From Tigriopus japonicus (lineage: Eukaryota; Arthropoda; Copepoda; Harpacticoida; Harpacticidae), in assembly GCA_010645155.1 (NCBI GenBank), contig CM021320.1:5100676-5164675 (forward strand): DNA of 64,000 nucleotides, written 5' to 3'. Position numbers and translations under genes: made by a program. Shown in pieces: positions 22,801 to 36,000 of this stretch. The notes below the pieces were generated by a model. It worked only from the letters and a program-made list of their open reading frames with translations. It did no database searches and had not been told where the DNA came from. The stretch's first letter is position 1. Each line of letters begins with the position of its first letter.

Positions 22801-25800
22801 ACTTGCATTTCCCTTTTGAAAGGTTCTCATACATACGCAATGGTAAAGAACATCCACCACGTGGGGCTTTCAGACAAGCACATTGTTTTGCTTCGCCTTT
22901 TTAGCTCCCGCATTTTGGATCTAACAACAGGATGTTAAAGCAAGGAAAAACCTTGCTTGAAAACTAGATAGAAGAAGTTTGAATTAAAATTGTCATTGAT
23001 TTAAAATCAGTTGTGGTAAAATTTGTCAAAACTTTAGAGCTGCAGGGTGTAGTTATATGTTGTTATTCAATTTGTAATAATAATTTTTCAGCGGTTCAAG
23101 CAAAAATACAAATCTGCAGGATTTCAAGGTTAGAATGTTGTGGAGCTCTTTAAATTAATGTCTCAAGCGCGTAAATGAAAGTGCCTTGTCAAATCACAAA
23201 AAGTGTTTGTTTGGACTTTTTGTGAATCATTCACTTTATTGGCACTCAACATGAGAGAAGAATTGTAGTTTTTTACCATCGTTTTTCAAACATTGTTCCC
23301 TTGATTATGCTGAAACATGAAACGATTCCTCTATTTCTTGGGCCGAAAATAAGTGTGTGTATTACTCATGCTCCCATCAATAACTCGTGCGTTGACGCAC
23401 ACTTCATCACGTTAAGTGCACGGTGAAGGCCTGAAAGGAGTCTTGAAGGCTAAGTCCTTCACTTACGGGATATGATTCAAATTCACGAGGAGTGTGAGGA
23501 TTGTAGTACTGTATATTCAGGGTGCGATGTGGAACCGTGGATTAGTGGTGAATCATTTTTCATGAATCAAGGGGAATTGATACGTTCTATTAGAAAGGAT
23601 TCTTGTGGGAAGTTTGTGATTCGAATCACAGACATATAAAGCGGAAATGTTCCAGATTGAATGGATGCTTTGCTGGAGGTGAACGGAGAGTGATATGTCA
23701 TGCTGAATAGACTCTTAAATCTTTTACAATGGGACTACTTTTCTTTGAGGAAAAAAAGTTTTCATACACGATGAAATATCTCACGGAACCAAAAGAACAT
23801 TATCCATTTTTATGGGAGGGAACTTCAGGATTGAGAATTGTCCGAAATTGCTCGTACACTTGTGACCTTGGGTTCACCAAAGCCCTTCACTGACTTTTTT
23901 TCTAAATATCTGTTCGTACTCATTATTTACTTTCAAACCTGTGTTTGTGAACGTTCCTTCAATGTGTTTTTAGAGCTTTCCTAAAGAGTACAGGAGAAAA
24001 ATGATTTATTCATCAATGTCCGCCTTGAAAGGAGTATGATCCATCCTTCCCAAGGAAACAAAAGAGACTAGAAGATCATTAGGAGCCACAGATCATCAAC
24101 ATAATGTGTATGTTCCCGCATGATGTCCCTCAAATTGAGCAAGATAACTCAAGGAGGCAAGCTTTATTTGGACTTCCAGCCAATTCTGCGAGTAAACTGC
24201 CCGCTGGCACCAACCATGTGAATCAACTTTCTCCGATGGGTCCATAATGGATGGATCAAATGTGTATTGAATTATCCTCCGTCCACTTCCCTTTTCCTTA
24301 CTGCCATTGGTACATCGACTGGTCTTCTGACCCTGAAGAAGGCCGTCCACAAATTACATTGATTATCGAGCTCAGGCCCAGCAAAGCCAGTGTTGGTGAC
24401 GCGGAGTTTGGAAAGCTCTACGGAAAGTTTGTTCATGATGGACCCCATGCATAGCTCTTCTATTGGTGTAGAACTCTAATTGGATCGATGTCGCTAACGG
24501 GCAAGTTCTGAAAGGTTTGGAATACGATGTTCTCTATCATGAATTTGGCAGTCAAATAAGAATGAAACGTATCTGCCATCACTCAAATTCGAACTCATTT
24601 GTAGCAATTCCATTGAAATGCAAATCATCTTCCAGAAAACTTGATGGATGAATGACTGAAGAACCATCAGCTCTTCTTCCATTCCATCCCTCTTCTCTCT
24701 TCTGTTGATCTCTCTTTCTCTTTCTACCTTTGTAAAGTAAACACCCACAAACACAAAGTTTTAGTAATGTGTTCCAGCTTTCATGGATATTTTGGTCTCT
24801 CTTTCAAATTGGAATACCTGACACGACTCAAATGGAGGTATTTCCTAATTCATCGTTACCCAATCCAAAATTGCCTGGAGGGGTGTTGAAGGTCTACTGT
24901 GTGGTTCCAAGGCCTCAGTTTTGAATCAATAGGAAACAGAATAGACGAAGAGTGAACCCAGCATTATTTGAGCTCTATCTACGCCGCATTTCCTTTCGAA
25001 TATGAACCCATCTTGTCTACTATATATTGAAGCTTAGAGGTCTTAGAGAGCTGAGGATTGCCTGGGGTGCTTTTGTTCCTTCTAATGCAAGTCAACGAAA
25101 ATACTCCCAAATGGAATAGAGAAACATTCGACGATTTATTCTTCTTCATCATCGTCGTCATCATCATCATAGACCTCGCTTATGTTCAAGATTGATTATT
25201 TTCAAGCAATCAGCGCTGTCCTATCGTCACTTTGCAAAACAAACTTTCGTTAGGTGTTCCAACATATTCCAGTCAAGTAGGCAAAGGAAATGAGTCATAA
25301 ATCACAAGACCATATTTTTATCTCGACACTATCTCAAACTAAAATTTATTCACACGTGGCGCCGAAAGTAGATGAAGGTCGTGCCCAAATGACGCTTTAA
25401 TATCTACTTCTGGTTCTGTTGTTATTTCAAGAGAATGGCGTGAGCCATCTCGTTCAAATCTAAAGACTTTTTTGGCCTTGGCTCCGTGAAGAACAAAAAG
25501 GCCAGAAAAAAGAAGAGAAAAGACGACGAGGAAGACGGAAACTGCATGAGCAGGAAACTAAGAAGAAAGAGCCCGTTCCATCTGAGCACAAAAGGTGCTG
25601 AAATACCTAAGGGAAACGCTTTCAGTGGGCACAACGCTCTGCTCTTGTCCACTCTCTTTGGCTTTCCCCTTTAGACTTCTTTTTCTCATCCGAAATTCAA
25701 GTCATTCCAAGAAAAGTAATTTCACGGAGGATAATATATCGTATCATATCAAACGGGGACAAAGGATGAAACTGGCTGGCAAACAAACCCGAGGAACCGA

Positions 25801-28800
25801 GAAAGAAACATGGAACAAGAACCAAGTGCGAGAAGCTGATTGAACTGAGCGAGAAAGGGACAAGCAAAGGGAGGATATTCCATGTGTGTGTGGATGGTCC
25901 TCGAATGCATTAATCTATCAAAATGGCTTCCACAAGAGGTCAGAACTCTGAAGAGATCAAGGGATACAACAGAAGGCCGAGGATAACGACTTTCATTTTG
26001 ATGTAGTATGCATCCAGTAAGAAAGAAAGATTCATGGGAGAAGGAGAGGAGTCAAGACTATCATTCACGATACTGTTGCATCGTATGCCAGATGATAACA
26101 AAAACAGGAACTGATGATGAAATTGCTTTAGATGCTTTATATGAAAAGTGACAGGAATACACAGTCCTTGTTGAACGAGTAGGTTGCATCAATTACTTCA
26201 AGTGGAACAGCCTTACTGCTCTTTGTCAATGCCTTGTATATGTTCCATAAAAAGGGATTTCTGATGATAAAGTTGAGATGGCATCAACACCAGAAAATTC
26301 CTACGTTTGGGAGCCGTGAGGTCAAAAGTTTGTCCAAAAGCAATCATAGAGCCATTCTCAGAACTATTCAGCATGGGAGCAAAAAATGCTTATTTTTTTA
26401 GGGGTGGAAGTGTGGATTTGGCAAACTCGTAAATCTTACTACATCGCGTATTTTCCCAAGATCAAACTCATGTTCCAAACTTGTCTGGATTTGCGGTCGA
26501 AATAGGGCTCGGAATTTTCAATTTTCCAAATGTAAATCCCACACGTAATTCATGATGTAAATTCTTCGTACTCTCATGAAGCGGAGGGTTGTCGATGAAA
26601 AATTTATGTTCTTGTACATGCCCAAAAGGGGAAATGGACTTTTTGGTAACAGCCTTGTTTCGCCATTCAACCAGATCTGAACCTCGAACGAAGATAAATG
26701 AGCAAAACGACTGGCTAGATCCAGTTCCAATTCTTTCCATTTAGTATTTTGTTTCAAAGGTGGATATCCTCGTATTTTGAAGGCCAATCTGTTGATTGAA
26801 TTAGGGGAAGAAAAAGTTTTCTCACAAAGTATGATAAGGAACAAAATCCAATCAACAAAAAAAGTTACTCGTGTCAAAAGAGAAAAAAAGAGCAAGCATT
26901 TTTCACTATAAGGTCTCCATTGGGACGTCAAAGAAGCAAAAAGGTCTGCCTCAAGATGATTCTAAATTCGTTTATGGCGTCACTGATTTTGAAAATATGG
27001 GTCAAGGTGTTCGAGTAATGTTGTAGTGGCTGATTTAATTCTAGACAACTTCAAACATTTCTAAATCTACTAGCCCCTTCATTGAATCTTGACAATGGTA
27101 TCTTCCATTCGTTTTCTTTAAATGTTGTTAAATGGCAAGAAATAAACGGGTATAATAAATTAGTTTCTCATTCTTAAGGGTCAAAATGATGTTTGGTTAG
27201 TTTTGGTCGACAATTTTCAAGGTTACATTTCACAAGAAACTGGCTAGTTAAGCTTCTGAAAAAGTAAAATCTCTGAAAACATAAAACAAAGTTTGGAGCA
27301 AAGCCAAGAAAAAAACGTCAAAGGGTGTCAAAGGGGATGTCAAAAATGGGAACGACAAACATTAAAACCTATTCAGTTGTGCCAAATTTGTGATGTCTCA
27401 AGTTAAAGATTTACTCTGGTCTTAATCGACAAAACTCATGATATTTACCTTTCCCTTTAGAAGGGAACATTCCATGTACTATCGAGATGGAACACAGAAA
27501 CCCTGCCGTAATTGAAGCTTCGGTCAATGTTAAGGAATGTTGGCAATACACGTTCATACACCATCAATATACGTACGTAGAGTTCCCCACAATCCACAAT
27601 TACTGAACATAGGCTTTGGTTGTATCCTGTTGGTAAAACATCAGAGATAACCTACGTTTGATGCTCTTATTTGTGGCAAATTACGTTAGAAATACATTAA
27701 TGCATTTACATTTACATGGTGATAAACTTGTGCTTTTATAAATTTTTCAAGCATTGACAAATGAATAGAGCCTTTGATAAATGACCAATCATTGAAAACT
27801 GCGATGCTGGCATTTTCCAAAATTAAGACGTTGGTTAATATATTTTTATACTCACGACCAAGTGCCCCTATCAATCATAAAAACAAGGTCGATCTCCCAC
27901 AATGACATTTCTTTTTCTTTTTTCTTGACGATCTTATATCAATAGCATCATCTCCTAGAGTGCCTGTGTATTTTCGCTCATCTTCAATCACATCTTTCCA
28001 AGTCTTTGTCCGCGTCATTTGGCAGCCGAAACCGGATTCGGAAGTGAAATCATACCCCTCAATGATTTAGTGGGCAACCTCGGACAAATTCTCTCTGACT
28101 AAGCTCTTTTCTGCGTCTCACGAGGGGTGATAAATTGAATCCATTTCTGAATGTATATCCGTGATTGAACTTGCTCGCAATCGAGTGGGAGTCAACTTCC
28201 TTGAGTGGATGATGTGATCCTCATCATCCAGGGATGAAGGAAAGTCTGTCTGTCTGGCTTACTAACTCATCAGAGGATGAGAGCAAATCCACCATTTGAA
28301 TGGGATGGCCTTATCAAGGGCCTTCTGCCTGAGTGGACTTTGGCCAATATCGTCCAATTTCTCTCTCTTGGTTGAAGATTATTTGCGACTGGTTCCAACC
28401 AGAAAACCGCACGGTCCAAACTATTAATCGGCGGATTAGACTGTCAAAATCAGCTATTCAAGGACAATGATGCTGGTCTTTGGGTCTTGATTTTGGCAAG
28501 GCCGAAATTGGCATACCTTTTGGAACGGATTTGTTTTCAAAACCACACAGACATGTTCTATTGTCCCCTGACGAAGAGTAACTTTGAATGGGGAATTTCT
28601 GGAAGCGAATGCAGGGTGACTCACTCAATTTTGCCGTGAGCATCTCATGAAAAAATATGTTTACCCTCTTGTCTTTTTAGAGGATGATCTCATCATTTGT
28701 CACAAGCCCTCTTTTGGCGTGAAAATACAGCCTTTTTGCACCCATAAGATGCACTTAATTAACCATAACTTTCAAGCTCAGGCGTGCAAATCTGATACAG

Positions 28801-29860
28801 ACATCTGGAAGATCCTCAATCCTCATTTGCTTTCAAGCTAGCTTCTCTTGGGTTTGACGTCAGGTTTACCACCCACTGAAGTAATGTAACAGGGCGACTC
28901 AAATAACAATTCCTATTTGTCTTCATGGCCAAAACAATCTTTTCAGGTCCTCTCCTTCTGACAAAAGTATGGTTTCTAAGACAATCATATATTCTTTTCT
29001 TCTGCCTTTTCCTTGACCATCTCCGTCTCTGTGGTTTTCTTTGGCCGTTTCTACCTCGTCTTTCTTGGGCGACTGGTTGGTCAGTTGGTTGAATGGTTGG
29101 CCTCTTCAAAAAGCTGTCCTTGCTAAGCTTTGTTCCATTAAATGATGAATGGATTTCGCCTCAGAATATAGAGATTGATGGAATAGTTTCTGTTATGTTG
29201 TGCAATGTACTGTGTCTATAGATAAGTTTGTGATGGTCTTACGAGATATAATTGTTGATTCTGATGGATGAATGAACTCATTGAAGGCGGTAAATGGGTG
29301 CTTTGACGTAGCTAAGAATGTTGGGTAACTTTTCAAAGTACGACCGGTAAAAACTGCGAAGGAAACTGACTCCATCATTGGGGATGATTTGGAAGGTTGA
29401 AAAGATCTTTTAAACCGAGCTCTAGGGAAGTAAAAGTGAAATACTAGATTTTTTACTTCCTGAAGAAAGGCATCGGGTGCCATTTTCTCAGTGATATGCC
29501 TTTTATGTTGCCCTGCAGAGCAACTAGCCCAATGGGTTCCTTGCATACAGTCCCTGAATTTACAAGTTACCTTTCCTTTCTTTTGCCATCTTGTCGCCCT
29601 AGGGAACCCAAACGTTCCACATTCAAAGCACACTTTTTTTTATATTACGTGTCTAAACTTTTGCTGTAATTGATAACTATCAAACGTGGTGTCTCAAGGG
29701 ATCGCAGATAAACAACAACAGTTAAAGTGCCAGTTGTTTTGTTACTAAAATATCAAGAGGAACCAAATGTTTGAAATTGCAAGCAGTATTTGAGCACACT
29801 TATCATTAGCTAGCATGATGTTTTGAACATTAGCTTCTTATCAAATAGTGGCTAACCCTC
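19867..29860. other. Gene-poor region, nothing recognised
   Basis: About 10 kb with no reading frame showing a known domain. The longest (21926-22378 minus, 150 codons) has no family resemblance and no flanking splice context. A short GAT/CAT trinucleotide run lies at 25141-25170. It could be intergenic DNA or an intron of a gene whose exons lie outside the window. Confidence 0.4.
25141..25170 (+). repeat. Trinucleotide microsatellite (TCA/TCG)n
   Basis: CTTCTTCATCATCGTCGTC followed by ATCATCATCAT, a short imperfect trinucleotide run with no coding context. Confidence 0.7.
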
Positions 29861-29864
29861 AACC

Positions 29865-30075
29865 ACATTGCAGTTGCGGTAAAGGCATGAATCATTCACC
29901 AGCTATGCACAACAGGGATCGTTGGTTCGGATCCCGGCCTTGGCGAGTCAAAGTGACCGGTGATTACCATCACACAATAATCAAGGCTTTGGTTTAACAA
30001 CTTAAATGGATGAACGTGCGTTCATTCTTGAGTGTGCGGCAAATATTACGTAATACTTATTGGCGAGGCAATATG
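29865..30075 (+). mobile_element. tRNA-derived SINE-like element
   Basis: An RNA polymerase III type 2 internal promoter is visible: an A-box-like TTGCGGTAAAGG at 29874-29885 and a near-perfect B box GGTTCGGATCC at 29924-29934, about 39 bp apart. The sequence around them (GGATCGTTGG before the B box and CGGCCTTGGCGAGTC after it) cannot be folded into a good cloverleaf by eye, so a decayed tRNA-derived SINE is more likely than a functional tRNA. The 3' part carries an A-rich end near 30070. Borders are approximate. Confidence 0.5.
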
Positions 30076-33000
30076 AGGAAAAAACAAAGATATCTCTCAG
30101 CTTGTGTCAATCTTTAGAAAATGTTATAAACATGTTAGAAGAAACCTCTTTTTTGAATTATTGTTATTTCATTGTAAACTATCAATTTCAAAAATAAATC
30201 AACAAAGACTGCACATCCTCTTGATGGCAAAACTGACGAAGGCATTTCAAAATAAGCCTTGTTCCCAAGATGCCTACTTCTCGTGACGTACTGGAGGCAG
30301 AATAAAGCCGAAAGAAGAGGAACTGAAGAAAAGAACCAAAATAGACGGGACTTTTGTATTTACTTGATAAAAAGAAGCTTGCTACCTAACGAAAATAATA
30401 GTGTCTATTTTCAAGGTGCAGTACGGCAGCAGTACGTCAGCGATTGGCAAGTAGTTATTACCATAATCACAAAGAATGAGAAAGCCAAATAACGTCTCAA
30501 GAGAGTTACCAGCACACGTATTTAACTAATTGATTGATCCAACTTCATAATTGATTGAGAACTGTTCTTGATGTCAAGCAATAAAGTAGACGCTATGTAT
30601 GCCAAACGAGTTGGTTATCATACTTAGATATGGAGACAATTTGATTCGATTTGAGTGTATTTAAATTGGTCATTAAGTCGATGTTACAGTTTCTATTATC
30701 ACTTTCATTTCATCAAATCTTCTTGATCTAAGAACAAATAGGATCTTGAGCCGACATAAATGTTATACCTTGACTCAAAAAGCTATTTCATTATAAGTTG
30801 TGAGCGCTGGGTGTCTAATTGAGGCAGCCTTCCTTATTAGACCTAAATGAACATGCACCCATCATTTCACATAAAGTGTGCCACTGAAGAGCAATTGGAG
30901 CCTGGCCCTTGATGAACGAGTATAATTCAACTTGGATGAGTTGAATGTTCACTCGAGTGATTCATTATTCTCTTAATGGTTCCAGCCACGATTAAGCGCG
31001 GAAGAAGTCCCTTGGGTCACATTTTTGCACCCGAGAACCCCAAATGGATCGTTGAGAACCTCTCCAACGACGCCAGCCTAACCAAAACCCACACGAGTAT
31101 CTCCCTTAATAAATTGAACCAAAGATGTTATTCCAAAAAGTGGCATTGTGGAAACGAATCTTTTGATGCTATAATCAATATTAACTTAGGTGTGGTCCTA
31201 TCTTCAAGATGAATCCAAGGTGGCTTTTGAAAGCTCTAAATATGGACTTTCATTTGCTCAGGCATAACACATATTGTTTCTTTGGTGTACAGGATCATTT
31301 ATATTCATGTGTCTGTTCATATAGATTCTTATGATGCGAGACAGATACCAAGACATCTGGATATCCGAAAGAAGCAGCTTTGATTAAGAAGCGTGGCGTG
31401 GAAAAACAGATCAATTTTTTCTAATACATACACAGTAATACAGGCACTGTGAACACATCATTAAAAGGAAAGAACAGAGCGATATAATTATAAGAGCACG
31501 CGCGTACGTACACGTATTAAGTGTTTCCACAAAAGATCAGTGTCGCCAAAAGATTTGAGAAGAAAAAGGAAAGCGAAAGAAGAGGCGCAAGAATACCTCT
31601 ACAAAAATCCATACAATAATTGTATCCAAATTGTACTTGAAATGTGCCTTATCAACTCAAACCATAACTTACAACTTCAACAAAATTATTCAACTTGCAT
31701 TATTTGGGAATGTTCTTGATATGAACATGCCTTGTCTACCTCATAAATATGGACGTACACCTTTTTTGGGGCTTTTCTTGTTCTTCTCAAATCATGTGGA
31801 ACCACTCATCTCAAGTCAGATCAATCAGAATTCTGCGCGTACTCTTTTAATTATAGTGTTCTAGGAAAGAAGATAGAAATGATGTGAGCCATAACTCATT
31901 CTAAACAAACATTACTGCCATAACTCTTCGACTGTGCCAAATATTGCCTTATGGAACGAAACAGCTTGTAAAAGGATGTTGTTTGGGGAACGAGACGATA
32001 GTGAACAAAAGAAAATACAAGACTAATACAGGAGAAATTGCTGCTCTAAAAAGTGGTTTGTAGTTTATTTTAGCCAGTACTTGAGGGTGTTTATTCATTT
32101 TCTTATTTTATCACACTTCGAAACGCTCACAATCCTTGCAAAAGCTTCTATTAAAGATCACCATCATAGATCATTCACGGTTTAATGTCGAATACGAAGT
32201 GTGCAGCAGCACAAAATTTTGTAACACCTTTTTTACTTTTCCTTGCCTGAGATAAAGTGCACGAAATTATCGTTTTGAAGCAACGCCTTCAAGCTAGTTA
32301 AATACTGAGGTAAAATTAATTTCTCAAAGGAAAAATGAACACCGCTCTTTTTCTAGTTGGCACCATTTACCCTAATTCGCTGGAAGGAAATCATTCTACA
32401 TTTGAAGTTTGTTCATAAATTTGTACAATTGAAAGCCAAAGAATGAAAATTAAATGTTAAATACGACCCTCCAAATCGAAAGGCAATTTGTTTCAAGTGC
32501 ATTTTAACGTCATCTCGTTAATCAACAATCATAATTGGATTTCATTTTGAAGATGAAACATCCAACACACAATTTTTGATCAAATCTAAGCATAAACAGG
32601 TCAAAAACTTTTAAAAACCTCTATCAATCAAAAAAGGTCGTTTCTCCTCAGCTCAAGACAACCAAAAATTCATCAAAAAACTGTATTCTTCGCCAGACTC
32701 AACCAGTTTATTTGTTGCGGTTTCATTGAGTCTCTGAGTGGCCTCTTCCGGCCTCACAAGGAGGACAGAGGGTCGGAAATTTATTCCATCCATCTGAAAG
32801 CCCATTTCCAAGTAATACCAGGTTTAAAATGGCCATTCCCAACAAGTGTGTGGGTTATCCGTCTCAAGGCAACGAGAATGAAACAGACCAAGAATGGAAG
32901 AACGAAGAGGCGATCTTCCTTCGAATGTGGATCCAAATCCTTTTTGGCTAGACTCGAGCTTGCTTAGCTTTGCATTGGTTTTCAATCGACTGGCCAAAGA

Positions 33001-36000
33001 CAACCTCATTTTCTTTACATACTGTACGATTGAACGTACGAATGAATGTTCAGGAAGGAAGAAGGCAATCGCCAAAAAATCCTCGGACCAACTCTGTACG
33101 TAGTTTACGACTGACAAGCGACATTCGCGTCGATAAAATGGGGTCGAGAAACCCGTTTCTCGTAATGTTGGATTTGTAAAGGAGGCCCTGACAGCATGAT
33201 AACAAACCCCCGAGGGAAATGGGACATGGACCATGTTGTGCCCAGATCAAAAGACCTTTCGTAAGCGGGAGACTCATACGATATGGGGGAGGTATTTTTG
33301 GTGAAATACTCCAATCAATCTGGGCAATCTAAATTCCTTAAATATTCATGAGGCATCCATCTTCTTTTCTTGATTCATGATTACAACTAAGTCGCAAATT
33401 GGACCGATCAAACGAATTGAGAGCGTCCCTCTCATTAAGGGTAATGTGGATTTAAGACGTCATTTGCCAAGAATTCGAGAACAATAACAAGGGTATTTCA
33501 CATTTCGTTTGAAATCATGGCATAAACTTGCGAAAAGAGTGGTCTTTAACCAAATTATCAACGTAATGACTTGATGTTTTTCTTAGACGTCTTTTCGAGT
33601 GCCAAAACTTAATTTTTTTGCACTCGCAGACCGGTTTTCATTTGCTTCTTCAAATCAAAACATGGACCATTTCGAAGCCCTTCCTTCCGTTTGATTTTCC
33701 TTTCTTTTCCGGCCTAGTGACTCAATAATGTTTCCACACTTTGCATAAAACCGTCTGTGAAAACATGAACGTCCATTTCAGGTCCTGGCAAACCAATGGA
33801 AGTTTGGAACTGCAATAATCGTTACCTAGGGATTTTCCGATTCAAGTGAACAAACCCAAAATCCAAACCACGTCTAACAAACATATGAGCGAAGCAAAAA
33901 TGCATAGGGGAGACAAATAATGGCAAATCCATGTCCCATAAACTTGTTCAAAAGAAATAACATCTATTTTAGTTGTTCCTGCAAACTACAATTAGATAGT
34001 AAGGTCACGGCTTAGAAATGAAATTACTTACTGTCAGGTAGAAATGATGAGAGGTGCACTAAAATTACATTTCTCGGGTCCCAAGTTCATTTTATGGGGT
34101 AACAAAATGAGTTTTAAGGTGCGCCCCAAACTTAATTAGTTGGTTAAGAACTTGGCTTACCTTCATTTTTGGGATCACCTTCATAAAATGAATTCAACGA
34201 TCCCCGAACTCCTTGAGTTTGGTTCGTTCCTCGTTTTCTTGTTTGAAGTTCCTCACAGAAAGGAGGTGAGTAGCCGTTCTAATACTGCTCACAGCAGCAA
34301 ACTTTGGGCATATTAAGTTTCAGAACACATATTCCAGCTCGTCTTTCTTCCTTTTCAATATCACTCGGTCTTCTTTTTTTTCATTTTCCCGGTCACTATC
34401 ATCGTGGAAACCTTTTGTGCCAGGCCCGAAGGTATCATGTCCCTGGGACCAACAGGTCCTTTCCTCCAAACATGTCTTTTAGTCTTCCGGAAAAAATGAG
34501 ATTGGCGAAGATGCCATCAAAATGGCCTTGCTCTTAATGAAGACCAATGCCGAGAAATAAGAAACTTGGTGGTGGTTTCAAGCACTTAAAAGTTGACTCT
34601 TTCCCCCTCAACGCTGGAGACAAGTTTAAAAAAGGACTGCCGAGGGACTGTTGCTTGAAAATTCTTGCTTTGATCTGGTCTCGTAATATGGGTGGATGGG
34701 AGGTGGTAAGAGTGGGAGTGGAGCCTCACTTCTTTTCACTTCCAACTTCCACAAAAGCAAAGGCAGACGAAGATGTACTCGGGCATTTGCCTTTAGAAGC
34801 TGATCTCTTGTGTATAGTGCACGCTCACACAATACATATTCGACTACGAGTAGAAGAAGAAGAGCTCTATTGCGATCCCATATTGGTCCATAGGTCTCGA
34901 GGCCGGGAGGAACAGTGAATGCTCAGATCCTTCACCAAGGCATCCGGGAGAAGTATTCCTTCCACATTTATTCCACCGATCGGTGAACAGTGAGCAACAC
35001 ACGAGGAGGGAACGCGAGAGGCATTCCCCAATCTTCCGTGGGCTCTTACTATATAGTAGGCCTTCAAACGGAGAATGGGTACCACCAACGCCGCCAATGG
35101 AACGCAAAGAAGCAAAAGAGGAGCAAAGAAGCAAGCCAGCATAGGGAAAAAGGAGAAGCAAGGCTTTCGTCTCTTTGGATCTCCGTTATGGCTTGAGGGG
35201 AAAACACAGCTCCAATGAAGGGAGAAGCGACGCAAGAGTTCCAACCGCGAACGAACGAACGCCAGCTTGGATGGAACGCTTCCAACGAGGCAGAATTCTC
35301 GAACCCGAGGAATTTCACACAGTTAATGGGATAATCAAGGTGTTGAAAATGAGATGGAAGTCCCCTAAGGTCCTTGGGGCTTTCGAGGAAGATGAGGAAA
35401 ACTCATTTAGACTTCCCGACTCCTCTGTGGTGGTGCTGGCTCCTCAGATTGAGAAATGACAAGGGAAGAAGGTAATCTCAGTACTATTTCCAAGGGTTCC
35501 TTGTCTATGAAGATGCCGTTTGTTCGCATGCATCTAATTGGTCGATGCCCATGTGTTTGTAGAAGGGCAACTTTTGGGGAGGAAAGGTAATCGGTGATAA
35601 TTACTCAGAGGCGGGTGTAAAAGAAGGCAGAGTACGTAACAATGGAACCATTAATTACACGTCGGACCGGAAACTACCGTAACAACGTACCGATGTCAAA
35701 GGTTGACGGGATACCTTATCTAATGGGAAATGATGCGAATGGGAAAAATGCTCCGATTCATCCGAAAAGATCCTCATTTTCTCATTATCGTGTGTGTGAA
35801 TGGTGTCGTAACTCCCTAAGCGGCAACCGAGGCAAAAATGCTAAATATCCTAGGGAACAATTGTTCCTGACGGATTGGAAGTCATCTCGGATGACAAGTT
35901 TTTGTGTTCCTAGACCTGCCCTGAAGATGGATTATTCACTTCCTGAGGGATCAAAGGCCAATTTATCACCAAGAAGAATCGGCCTTCTCCCTTTCCAAGA

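Noticed and set aside
29193..29633. Cysteine- and histidine-containing minus-strand frame that looked like a zinc finger
   Set aside because: Spacing of Cys and His does not fit a known finger and the frame has no conserved context.
29874..29940. Possible functional tRNA gene
   Set aside because: A and B boxes are present, but acceptor and anticodon stems cannot be paired convincingly.
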